5,844 nt of DNA from ZLKRG46 sp032117915 (GTDB lineage Bacteria > Bacteroidota > Ignavibacteria > Kapaibacteriales > Kapaibacteriaceae), in the NCBI GenBank assembly GCA_032117915.1, contig JAULYI010000240.1:1-5844 (forward strand). Direction: 5' to 3'. Positions within the stretch are counted from its first letter, which is position 1. Every line of letters begins with the position of its first letter. Both the position numbers and the translations under genes were made by a program. Below, piece by piece: positions 1 to 5,844 of the stretch. The notes under the pieces were generated by a model, which searched no databases, had not been told where the DNA came from, and was given only the letters and a program-made list of their open reading frames with translations.

Positions 1-2
1 AT

Positions 3-1061
3 CAGCACACGCTGAATGTTACGCTGCGCTCACCCCTGGGGGTTGTTGGCTGCATCTCGCCGTGGAATCTACCGCTGTACTTGTTCACATGGAAGATCGC
101 TCCCGCCTTAGCTGCCGGCAATTGCGTAGTAGCCAAGCCTTCGGAGATCACCCCGTTGACGGCGTTTCTGTTTTCGCAGATCTGCGACGAATGCGGTCTG
201 CCGCCGGGTGTGCTGAACATCGTTCACGGTCTTGGCACCGAGTGCGGTTCAGCCATCGTGGCGCATCCCGCCGTCAAGGCCATCTCGTTCACGGGCGGCA
301 CGGCAACCGGCAAGTCCATCGCCAGCATCGCGGCCCCCATGTTCAAGAAACTCTCTCTTGAGCTCGGTGGCAAAAACCCCACGATCGTCTTTGACGACGT
401 TGATGTGGAGCATACGGCGCGACATGTAGCTCGGGCAGCCTTCACGAATCAGGGTGAGATCTGCCTGTGCGGATCGCGCATCTTCGTTGCCAGACCGATC
501 TACGACCGGTTCAAGGCCGCACTTGTGGAGGAGACGCAGCGATTTGTGGTCGGTGACCCGCTAGAGGACACCTCACGCATGGGGGCTCTCGTCAACGAAG
601 CCCATATGCAGAAGGTCCTCTCCTACATCGATCTTGCACGGCAGGAAGGGGGCACGGTAATCACGGGTGGTGAGCGCGTGGAGGTCGGCGGACGCTGCGC
701 CGGTGGATTCTTTGTGGCGCCAACGCTGATCGAAGGGTTGGACGCTCATTGCCGCGTCAACATGGAGGAGATCTTTGGTCCGGTGGCCACCGTGATCCCG
801 TTCGATACCGAAGACGAGGCTCTGGCGTGGGCAAATACCACATCATACGGATTGGCTGCATCGGTGTGGACGAAGGATCTTGCGCGCGCGCACCGCGTGT
901 CCGCACGCATCGAGAGCGGTATCGTGTGGGTGAACTGCTGGCTGGTCCGAGACCTGCGAACGCCCTTCGGCGGCATGAAACATAGTGGAGTAGGCCGCGA
1001 AGGCGGCGTCGAAGCATTGCGATTCTTTACGGAACCTAAGAATGTCTGCATCCAGTACTGA
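3..1061 (+). CDS. amnC: 2-aminomuconate-6-semialdehyde dehydrogenase-like aldehyde dehydrogenase, 5'-truncated by the window edge
   Basis: This NAD(P)-dependent aldehyde dehydrogenase probably oxidises 2-aminomuconate-6-semialdehyde to 2-aminomuconate in the cytoplasm, in kynurenine or 2-aminophenol catabolism. The frame is open from base 3 and gives 352 residues; family members have about 485-500, so roughly the first 135 are missing. Visible landmarks, numbered in the fragment, are ISPWNLPLY with the oxyanion-hole Asn at 22, the cofactor-binding KPSE near 45, FTGG near 96, LELGGK with general-base Glu120, NQGEICLC with nucleophile Cys154, EEIFGP with Glu256, and PFGGMK near the end. The Glu120-Cys154 spacing of 34 matches the family. 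NQGEICLC, NCWLVRDL and GREGG recall vertebrate ALDH8A1 and bacterial AmnC/NbaE. An arginine in the WLVRDLR stretch may bind the substrate carboxylate, as arginines do in characterised AMSDH; this is inferred. The next gene, a probable 2-aminomuconate deaminase, favours the amino over the hydroxy substrate. The main alternative is 2-hydroxymuconic semialdehyde dehydrogenase (XylG/DmpC type). Confidence 0.9.
   Translation, partial: QHTLNVTLRSPLGVVGCISPWNLPLYLFTWKIAPALAAGNCVVAKPSEITPLTAFLFSQICDECGLPPGVLNIVHGLGTECGSAIVAHPAVKAISFTGGTATGKSIASIAAPMFKKLSLELGGKNPTIVFDDVDVEHTARHVARAAFTNQGEICLCGSRIFVARPIYDRFKAALVEETQRFVVGDPLEDTSRMGALVNEAHMQKVLSYIDLARQEGGTVITGGERVEVGGRCAGGFFVAPTLIEGLDAHCRVNMEEIFGPVATVIPFDTEDEALAWANTTSYGLAASVWTKDLARAHRVSARIESGIVWVNCWLVRDLRTPFGGMKHSGVGREGGVEALRFFTEPKNVCIQY
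1042..1061 (+). other. 20-base overlap of dehydrogenase 3' end and deaminase 5' end
   Basis: The deaminase ATG at 1042 lies before the dehydrogenase TGA at 1059-1061, in a different frame. Only a weak GGAA at 1031-1034 precedes it, so initiation probably relies on ribosomes finishing the upstream gene. The overlap argues for one transcript and balanced expression of the two consecutive enzymes. Confidence 0.8.
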
Positions 1062-1470
1062 CATCATCAACAGCGATCTGGCCGCAGAGCCGGTCGGCGC
1101 TTATCCGCATGCCAGACGAGTTGGCAATCTGCTCTTCCTGAGCGGTATCGGGCCGCGAGAACGCGGTTCAAAGGATATCCCGGGCGTTACCCTTGCCCCC
1201 GATGGATCCATTGAGCGATATGATGTGGCGGTGCAGACACTATCCGTGTTTAGAAACATACGACACGTCCTTGATGCTGCAGGGGCGAAGTGGGAGAACA
1301 TCGTTGACGTCCAGGTCTTCCTCACGAATATGAAGGACGACTTCAAGATCGTGAACGCTCTTTATGCCGAGCATTTCACGCATGTGCAGGCAACGCGGAC
1401 GACGGTGGAGGTGAATTGTCTGCCAACGCCTATTGCCGTGGAACTCAAGGTCATTGCCACCGTCGACTGA
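1042..1470 (+). CDS. amnD: RidA/YjgF-family protein, probable 2-aminomuconate deaminase
   Basis: This 142-residue protein belongs to the RidA (YjgF/YER057c/UK114) family, whose trimers hydrolyse enamines and imines. Here the likely reaction is deamination of 2-aminomuconate to a 4-oxalocrotonate-type product plus ammonia, the step after the upstream dehydrogenase. Visible features are FLSGIGPRERG (residues 32-42), the helix region QTLSVFRNIRHVLDAAGA (65-82), DVQVFLTNM (89-97), TRTTVEV with Arg119, and the C-terminal VELKVIA with Glu134. Arg119 and Glu134 are 15 apart, like the conserved Arg105/Glu120 pair of E. coli RidA. The PHARR stretch near 22-26 and the GIGPRERG insert resemble the AmnD/NbaF subgroup more than housekeeping RidA, which is shorter. 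The ATG lies inside the 3' end of the dehydrogenase gene (20-base overlap), with a weak GGAA 7 bases upstream, suggesting translational coupling. A general RidA detoxification enzyme is possible but less likely in this context. Confidence 0.87.
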   Translation: MSASSTDIINSDLAAEPVGAYPHARRVGNLLFLSGIGPRERGSKDIPGVTLAPDGSIERYDVAVQTLSVFRNIRHVLDAAGAKWENIVDVQVFLTNMKDDFKIVNALYAEHFTHVQATRTTVEVNCLPTPIAVELKVIATVD

Positions 1471-1478
1471 TGTACATG
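1468..1478 (+). promoter_or_regulatory. stop/start junction TGATG between deaminase and surface-protein genes, with alternative ATG at 1476
   Basis: The deaminase TGA (1468-1470) shares its A with the ATG at 1470-1472, the classic arrangement for termination-reinitiation coupling. A second in-frame ATG lies at 1476-1478. No Shine-Dalgarno is visible at normal spacing before either; the nearest purine run, AAGG at 1447-1450, is too far away. There is no space here for a separate promoter unless it lies inside the deaminase gene. Confidence 0.6.
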
Positions 1479-1532
1479 AAGCTCCTTGCTGCCTTGATTG
1501 CCGTCCTTGGCATCACCACGACGGCCTTCGCA
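1470..1532 (+). other. Sec-type signal peptide of the giant surface protein
   Basis: The first 21 residues show Lys4, a hydrophobic core LLAALIAVLGI, and a polar ending TTTAFA followed by QPK. The A-F-A motif fits signal peptidase I cleavage after residue 21. No lipobox cysteine follows, so this is not a lipoprotein signal. If the start is ATG at 1476, the peptide becomes 19 residues and is still a normal signal sequence with Lys directly after the initiator Met. Confidence 0.88.
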
Positions 1533-4500
1533 CAGCCGAAAATCTCGTACATCATACCCGATCTTGGAACGACGCGTTTTGCAACGTTGCTCGAGATCGT
1601 TGGTCCGCATGATGCCATCGGCAACTTTGGTGTCGATGCCATGTATGCGAACAACACCGGCGATCTGGTGCGTGTCGTGCCGCTGCGTCCGGCGGATACG
1701 GCCATCGTTCGCTTTGGGCCATGCGTGGTAAGCTGGAATGGACGCATGATCTCGACGCATGCCTTCGTCAATCCCTACGTCACGCCGAACTCGCACGACT
1801 ACAGACTCTTGGATCCGCAGTTCAAGATCCCTGTGCAGGTTGTTGTGGCTGGTGTGGCGTCTGCTACCGTCGACACGTTCTACGTTGTTAACCCATGGCC
1901 GATCGGTGACGTTGCCGAATTGGATGAGCGCGTATTGGGTGCAGGCCGACTGGGAGTTCGCTCGCCCCGTGGTGCGATGCTCATCGATAGTGCGTACTTC
2001 GGCGACACAACAGCATATACGGTTGACCTTACCGATTGCGATCCGTCGCGAGCCGGTAACCAGGGTTATCTGCCGTTCTCGTTTCTGGCTGTGGGGAATA
2101 TTGATGCCATGTCGGGAGCTATGATCCGCGTTGATGCACAAGGATCGAACGGCGGTGCCGGCGGTGGTGGTGGTGGTGGCGGCTACGTGAATGCCTTACA
2201 GCCGGGTACCGGTGGACCACAGGGTACGGCCGGCGGTAATGGTTTCACGGGTGGCGGCCCGGGTGGACGAAACAATAACAGCAGTGAGGCCATCTGGGGA
2301 CCAAGTAGTAAACGTCGTGCCGGTGATGGTTCCGGACAGAGCTATGCAACGGCCACTAATGACATCGTAACCGGCGGTGCATCGATGAACGGCGTTACCG
2401 GCGGAGAATCATACAAGGACATCTACGAGAATGCGGGTGGCGGTACCGGACATCCCTTCGGGAAGTCCGGTCTGGCATGCGATGACTTCAATGGCTGCAA
2501 CCCTCGTGGACAGCATGGCGCCGGGTCAGGTCATCGCGACAGACGTCGCGGTGGAGGCGGTGGATTCGGCGAAGAAGGTGGTGCAGATCCATCAGCCCCG
2601 GGATCGCAGGGTCGCGCCCATGGCAACATGATGCTTGTGCCGCTTGCCGGCGGCAGCGGTGGTGCCAGCGGTAATCCCAGTGTGCCTGGAGAAGAGTCCA
2701 TGCCGGGCGGTGGCGGCGGCGGTGCTATCAGCATACACGCTCAGCGACTCACCTCGTTCACCGTGTATTCGAACGGTGCCGCGGGCCCTCGCAACGGTAC
2801 CATCGGCGGTGGCTGCGGTTCGGGTGGCGGTATCATCATGGGGACGCGTCTTGACAATGCAAAGGCTGGCTTTGTGTCGGCCCAGGCTGCAGGTGGCGAC
2901 GACGGATCGATCCAATCCTACGGTGGCTACGGTCGCACGCGCTATGATGCGCGCACGACGGTAGGGTCGACGTCATACGTCGGTCCAATGATCGATACCA
3001 TGACCAATGCGCTGCGGAAGCACTTGGTAACGGGCAGTGGAGACGGAGAGCAGGAGCAGATATGGATCAAGCCGGAGAACGGCCCCTGGATCAAGGGACC
3101 CGTTGCCGCCGGCAGACCCACATGGTCTTCCGTGGTGAACTTCCCGGGTACCGATACCCTCTACTACGTTGTGGTAGCACAGAACGTCCCCGATGCTAAG
3201 ACCTCGCAGCATGCCACGGATCCGAAGTGGGTGTTGTCGCAGTCCGCTTGGAGCATCGTTCGCATCTATCGTCCGCCCGTCATTCAGACTGTACCCGCCC
3301 TTACGATGGGGCAGTATCGTTGTCCGAACTCCGTACGCCGCGATACGCTATGGATCTTCAATCGTGGTGAGTCTCCGCTGGAGGTCAGCGGTGCCAGCTT
3401 CAGCGGTGACCCGGGCTTCCGTCTTGGTGTGCCGAAGGTGTTCCCCGATACGGTTGCTCCCTTCGATTCATCGGCCTACATCGTAGAATACGTGCCGCAG
3501 CCGGGTCAGATCGGAACCCAGAATGCCGTGCTGACGCTGCTGAACAATGATGTTGACCCTGCTCGCGCATCGACTCGCGTTGGTATCTCGATCGACGCAC
3601 AACGTCTAACGCTCACAGCAACCTTCCGCGGCAACGTCCGCGATACGATCAACCTTGGCACACTGTGTGCAGGAGTACCGATAACCGAGTCGATCCGTCT
3701 TGTGAATTCCGGTACCGTTGCCGGGCTGCTCACCGGCCTTCGCTCTGCCAATCCAAATGTTGCCGCTATCACGTCTGCCGTTCCTGCACCACTGGCTATC
3801 AACGTACCGATCGACATCACCTTCACGGCCGATGCACGCGTGGTCGGTGATACCGTGATGCCGCTCTTGATCGAGCTGGAAGGATGTGATGAGCCCGATA
3901 CGTTGTGGCTGCGATTCACGGGTGTTGTCAGCCGCATGACGGTCATCGGCACTGGTCAGTTCGGTCACGTCCGTGTTGGCGCAACATCCCGCACCGTGAT
4001 CACGCTGCAAAATGACGGTTCGCATGCTGTATCGTACGCAACAGCAGCTGCGCCCGCCGGTGTGTTCCGTGTGGTACAGACATTGCCCGTGATGCCCGCG
4101 ACCATCCCTCCGGGAGGTACGCTGGCCATTACGATCGAATTCTCGCCCACCGCAGTAGGGGATGTGGTCGTACCGTTGACCCTTCTGTCGGCCAGCGGTG
4201 CCGGTCGCTGCGCAGACTCCACAACGGTCGTTTTGAGCGGACACGGCTCATCGACGGCCGTTGATGCAGCACCGCCGCTCCTGATCTATGCCGCGACACC
4301 GCGATGTGCAACGTCACGAGACAGCGTTGTGATCCGGAACGCCGGTACCGAGATCGTTACGCTTAAGTATCCTGCCTTTATCAATGGTCCCAACGAGGAA
4401 GCCTTCACGCTGGTGCGTGAGCCGCTTGACGACCTGCGCTTGGGGCCCGGTGATACCTTCACGTATGTGATCGATCACGTGGCGACAGGACTGCCATATG

Positions 4501-5844
4501 GTGCGCGTCATGCCACGCTCAGCATTCAGACCGATGCCGACGATATGCCTTCACTGCTTGTGCCGCTGATCTCCAACGTGGCGGAGACTGTGGTGAGCGG
4601 ACCGCTAACCGTCGACTTCGGCAACGTCAGCGTCGGTCAGACATCTACCCTGCAGGTCCCCTATGGTAACAGGACCGCACGTCCCGTCGCTGTGAGTTCC
4701 ATCCGTGCATCCGACACGTCTATCACGGTCACGCCATTGCAGGGTATCATTCCTGTGGGTGGGTCGCAGACCTTCGATATTTCATGGAAGATGCAAAAGC
4801 GTGGGCCACAGCAGGACACGCTGTGGTTCTGGTACGATACGCCATGCGTGGATTCGTTCATCGTAGTGCTTCGGGCAAACGGCGTCAATCCCGACGTTGT
4901 AACCTCAGATGTGGTGCGTTTTGTGACCACGGCGTCATGCGATGATCGCATCGACAGTGTCACGATCGTAAACATGGATAGTATAACCATGACGTTGATT
5001 GATGCCGTCGTCACGGGACGTGATGCTAGGGCATTCACACTTGTGGACGCAGCGTCGGTCATGAATGCGGCGATCGCACCTCGACAGCGCATGACGTTCC
5101 TTGTGCGTTACGATGCACGTGGTCTGCCGGATGGATATCATCAGGCTACGCTCCGTTGTTCACTGCTGTCAGGTTTAGCCGGTGAAGATCCCGTACAGAC
5201 ATCGACGCAGCTGCTGGGCCGCCGAAGCACAGCACTGCCGTCGACTCCCGATGCCGTGATCTTTGGTGCCACAGACCTTCTCACACCGTCGCGTCAGCGA
5301 CTCACCGTCGTCAATTCGACGGCATCACCGGTGACGATCGCATCGATCGGTATGCGCAGTGTGGGATCGGCCTTCAGTGTTGCAGACGTTCCGACCTTGC
5401 CCCTTACTATTCCGGCAAACGCATCGGTGACGATGATCATTGAGTTTACGGCATCGGTGGAAGCTCGCTACCAGGATAGTCTGGTACTGGCGTTTGCTTC
5501 GCCGTGCAGCGCACAACGTGTCATCCCGGTTCGTGGTCGAGGCAGACTTGATGCCGAGGTCTATGTGTTGTTGCCCAAGGTAACGGCTGATCCTGCAGCT
5601 GATGGCTATCAGCTGTCGATCAGGGGCGTTGCTGCGCGCGGTGCTACGCTGGTCAATGACGGTCGTTTGCGACTTACGATCCGGCACCGATCATCGGTCT
5701 TTACGGCACGATCTATATCGCCGGGTACCATCATCCGCAATGAAGTGATTAGGGGCATGGCCGAGCTGGAGATCGACGTTCCGAATGTTCGCTTCGGACG
5801 TGACACCTCGGTAGTTACAACGATCACGGGTGATGCCACGTTGG
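1470..5844 (+). CDS. giant secreted surface protein with Gly-rich segment and tandem ASH-type Ig-like modules, 3'-truncated by the window edge
   Basis: A single frame runs without a stop for 1458 codons and leaves the window. Residues 1-21 form a signal peptide, so the mature protein is exported. Residues 22-224 are an unrecognised beta-rich domain with Cys85 and Cys190. Residues 225-490 are glycine-rich. Residues 491-602 form a linker module with a Trp-rich IWIK/PWIKGP stretch and FPGTDTLYYVVVAQ. Residues 603-1359 hold seven modules of about 105-115 residues resembling ASH/Hydin ('choice-of-anchor D') Ig-like domains, with FGxVxVG or C...RDSV starts, IPPGGTLAITIEFSP cores and VLSGHG-like ends. 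Residues 1360 onward begin another beta-rich domain. In the Bacteroidota/Chlorobi/Kapabacteria group such proteins are usually cell-surface or adhesive and often end in a type IX sorting signal, but that end is not visible here. The start is ATG at 1470, sharing a base with the preceding stop codon; ATG at 1476 is an equally plausible start. Neither has a clear Shine-Dalgarno. Codon preference (GGT ACC, GAT, CGT, ATC) is steady throughout. The exact function is unknown. Confidence 0.93.
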   Translation, partial: MYMKLLAALIAVLGITTTAFAQPKISYIIPDLGTTRFATLLEIVGPHDAIGNFGVDAMYANNTGDLVRVVPLRPADTAIVRFGPCVVSWNGRMISTHAFVNPYVTPNSHDYRLLDPQFKIPVQVVVAGVASATVDTFYVVNPWPIGDVAELDERVLGAGRLGVRSPRGAMLIDSAYFGDTTAYTVDLTDCDPSRAGNQGYLPFSFLAVGNIDAMSGAMIRVDAQGSNGGAGGGGGGGGYVNALQPGTGGPQGTAGGNGFTGGGPGGRNNNSSEAIWGPSSKRRAGDGSGQSYATATNDIVTGGASMNGVTGGESYKDIYENAGGGTGHPFGKSGLACDDFNGCNPRGQHGAGSGHRDRRRGGGGGFGEEGGADPSAPGSQGRAHGNMMLVPLAGGSGGASGNPSVPGEESMPGGGGGGAISIHAQRLTSFTVYSNGAAGPRNGTIGGGCGSGGGIIMGTRLDNAKAGFVSAQAAGGDDGSIQSYGGYGRTRYDARTTVGSTSYVGPMIDTMTNALRKHLVTGSGDGEQEQIWIKPENGPWIKGPVAAGRPTWSSVVNFPGTDTLYYVVVAQNVPDAKTSQHATDPKWVLSQSAWSIVRIYRPPVIQTVPALTMGQYRCPNSVRRDTLWIFNRGESPLEVSGASFSGDPGFRLGVPKVFPDTVAPFDSSAYIVEYVPQPGQIGTQNAVLTLLNNDVDPARASTRVGISIDAQRLTLTATFRGNVRDTINLGTLCAGVPITESIRLVNSGTVAGLLTGLRSANPNVAAITSAVPAPLAINVPIDITFTADARVVGDTVMPLLIELEGCDEPDTLWLRFTGVVSRMTVIGTGQFGHVRVGATSRTVITLQNDGSHAVSYATAAAPAGVFRVVQTLPVMPATIPPGGTLAITIEFSPTAVGDVVVPLTLLSASGAGRCADSTTVVLSGHGSSTAVDAAPPLLIYAATPRCATSRDSVVIRNAGTEIVTLKYPAFINGPNEEAFTLVREPLDDLRLGPGDTFTYVIDHVATGLPYGARHATLSIQTDADDMPSLLVPLISNVAETVVSGPLTVDFGNVSVGQTSTLQVPYGNRTARPVAVSSIRASDTSITVTPLQGIIPVGGSQTFDISWKMQKRGPQQDTLWFWYDTPCVDSFIVVLRANGVNPDVVTSDVVRFVTTASCDDRIDSVTIVNMDSITMTLIDAVVTGRDARAFTLVDAASVMNAAIAPRQRMTFLVRYDARGLPDGYHQATLRCSLLSGLAGEDPVQTSTQLLGRRSTALPSTPDAVIFGATDLLTPSRQRLTVVNSTASPVTIASIGMRSVGSAFSVADVPTLPLTIPANASVTMIIEFTASVEARYQDSLVLAFASPCSAQRVIPVRGRGRLDAEVYVLLPKVTADPAADGYQLSIRGVAARGATLVNDGRLRLTIRHRSSVFTARSISPGTIIRNEVIRGMAELEIDVPNVRFGRDTSVVTTITGDATL
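1533..2141 (+). other. unrecognised N-terminal domain of the giant surface protein (residues 22-224)
   Basis: I do not recognise this domain. It has the alternating hydrophobic pattern of a beta-rich extracellular fold, including ISYIIPDLG (25-33), GNFGVDAMYANNTGD (51-65), VVSWNGRMIST (86-96), DTFYVVNPW (136-144), RGAMLIDS (167-174) and GNQGYLPFSFLAVG (196-209). Two cysteines, Cys85 and Cys190, could form a disulfide. It sits between the signal peptide and the glycine-rich segment, suggesting a cap or binding head. No catalytic motif is evident. Confidence 0.5.
2142..2942 (+). repeat. glycine-rich low-complexity segment of the giant surface protein (residues 225-491)
   Basis: Glycine dominates this stretch, with runs such as GGAGGGGGGGG (228-238), RRRGGGGG (near 360) and PGGGGGGAI (near 413-420), spaced by Asn, Ser, Ala and Pro. 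The second half follows a cadence of Gly cluster, short beta strand, Gly cluster (AISIHAQRLTSFTVYSNG, then GCGSGGGIIMGT). That resembles glycine-rich beta-solenoid or beta-roll-like stretches of bacterial surface proteins. A CDDFNGC pair (Cys337, Cys343) and Cys449 are the only cysteines. The fold is inferred; the composition is directly visible. Confidence 0.8.
2160..2183 (+). repeat. in-frame GGY trinucleotide run coding eight consecutive glycines
   Basis: Eight consecutive Gly codons occur here, five of them GGT in a row flanked by GGC. A perfect trinucleotide core like this can change length by slippage, but any change would keep the frame, so the effect would be on glycine-loop length and not on switching the gene off. 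Confidence 0.75.
2943..3275 (+). other. linker module between Gly-rich segment and Ig-like array (residues 492-602)
   Basis: This part is no longer glycine-rich and has a Trp-containing pattern: IWIKPENGPWIKGP (531-544), PTWSSVVNFPGTDTLYYVVVAQ (from about 550) and KWVLSQSAWSIVRIY (587-601). The strand alternation suggests an Ig-like or fibronectin-like beta sandwich, and the SIVRIYRPP ending leads directly into the first ASH-type module. I do not recognise a named family. Confidence 0.45.
3276..5546 (+). repeat. tandem array of seven ASH/choice-of-anchor-D-like Ig modules (residues 603-1359)
   Basis: Approximate modules are 603-713, 714-820, 821-926, 927-1039, 1040-1140, 1141-1253 and 1254-1359. 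Each shows an opening strand ending in N.G or N.T (IRNAGTEIVTL, VVNSTASPVTI), a middle strand after Pro/Gly or an equivalent turn (PPGGTLAITIEFSP, PVGGSQTFDISW, PANASVTMIIEF), and a closing strand such as VVLSGHG, VVLRANG or IPVRGRG. This is the pattern of HYDIN/ASPM/SPD-2 type Ig-like domains. Two types alternate: type A starts with a cysteine (Cys618, Cys733, Cys946, Cys1157) and type B starts with an FG motif (Phe831, Phe1050, Phe1265) and has a cysteine near its end (Cys914, Cys1126, Cys1346). The order is A A B A B A B. The modules are diverged at the DNA level. A stalk or adhesion role is inferred. Confidence 0.8.
5547..5844 (+). other. start of a C-terminal beta-rich domain, possibly cohesin-like, cut by the window edge (from residue 1360)
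   Basis: After the last VRGRG ending the pattern changes. It runs AEVYVLLPKVTADPAADGYQ (1362-1381), then RLRLTIRHRSSVF near 1401-1413, AELEIDVPNVRFG near 1431-1443, and ends in ITGDATL. A LPK start, a strand of the type L.L.I.H.SSVF, and a later GDA.L motif recall cohesin-like modules that follow ASH arrays in surface proteins of the Chlorobi/Kapabacteria group. The assignment is tentative because the domain is incomplete. Confidence 0.4.

Noticed and set aside
1362..2141. 259-codon open frame on the - strand
   Set aside because: It lies opposite the deaminase and the coherent start of the surface protein. Its translation is rich in Arg, His and Cys with no recognisable domain, as expected of a shadow of a GC-rich gene.
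3146..3159. Short hairpin with five-base stem (GGGTA/TACCC)
   Set aside because: It lies within coding sequence, is too short, and has no following T-run, so it is not credible as a terminator or RNA element.
3506..3952. 148-codon Ser/Thr/Arg-rich open frame on the - strand
   Set aside because: It is a reverse-strand reading of beta-strand codons in the surface protein and overlaps another reverse frame, so both cannot be real; neither has domain support.
3606..4244. 212-codon open frame on the - strand
   Set aside because: It is fully antisense to ASH-type modules in the strong + frame, and its translation is low in hydrophobic structure and rich in Arg, His, Cys and Gly. No domain is visible.
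4661..5092. 143-codon open frame on the - strand
   Set aside because: It is antisense to modules 5 and 6 of the Ig-like array, with no start signal context and no recognisable motif.
2205..5730. Seven GGTACC palindromes, more than expected by chance
   Set aside because: All seven are in frame as Gly-Thr codons GGT ACC of the surface protein, so codon preference and protein composition explain them without a regulatory or restriction-related role.
1..5844. CRISPR array, tRNA, rRNA, insertion sequence or attachment site
   Set aside because: No regularly spaced direct repeats, tRNA-like cloverleaf, rRNA core sequence, terminal inverted repeats or transposase motifs were seen on either strand; the whole window is explained by the three + strand genes.

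Overview
The window is almost entirely coding on the + strand, with no intergenic gaps. Three genes are packed head to tail with overlapping ends: the 3' part of an aldehyde dehydrogenase (3-1061), a complete RidA-family gene (1042-1470), and the 5' part of a very large secreted surface protein (1470 to the window edge). The base composition is moderately GC-rich by eye. The third gene pairs a signal peptide with a long glycine-rich segment and a tandem array of ASH/'choice-of-anchor D' Ig-like modules. That architecture suggests the Bacteroidota/Chlorobi/Ignavibacteria/Kapabacteria group, where such proteins are commonly exported by type IX secretion. This placement is an inference, because no marker gene lies in the window.

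Region 1 (3-1470) encodes two consecutive steps of the oxidative branch of tryptophan/kynurenine or 2-aminophenol breakdown. The dehydrogenase most resembles 2-aminomuconate-6-semialdehyde dehydrogenase (the ALDH8A1/AmnC/NbaE type), and the RidA protein most resembles 2-aminomuconate deaminase (AmnD/NbaF). The first would make 2-aminomuconate and the second would release its amino group as ammonia. The genes overlap by 20 bases, so they almost certainly share one transcript. The dehydrogenase lacks about the first 130-140 residues, and its promoter lies outside the window.

Region 2 (1470-5844) is one uninterrupted reading frame of 1458 codons that runs off the window. Its order is: signal peptide, an unrecognised N-terminal domain of about 200 residues, a glycine-rich segment of about 265 residues, a linker module of about 110 residues, seven tandem Ig-like ASH-type modules, and the start of a different beta-rich C-terminal domain, possibly cohesin-like. 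The Ig-like array has a higher-order pattern: two module types alternate with a period of about 212 residues and carry cysteines at complementary positions. Long reverse-strand open frames exist across this gene, but they look like shadows of it.

The start of the surface-protein gene shares one base with the deaminase stop codon. It is therefore probably expressed with the catabolic genes or by read-through from them, although no functional link between the two is evident from sequence.
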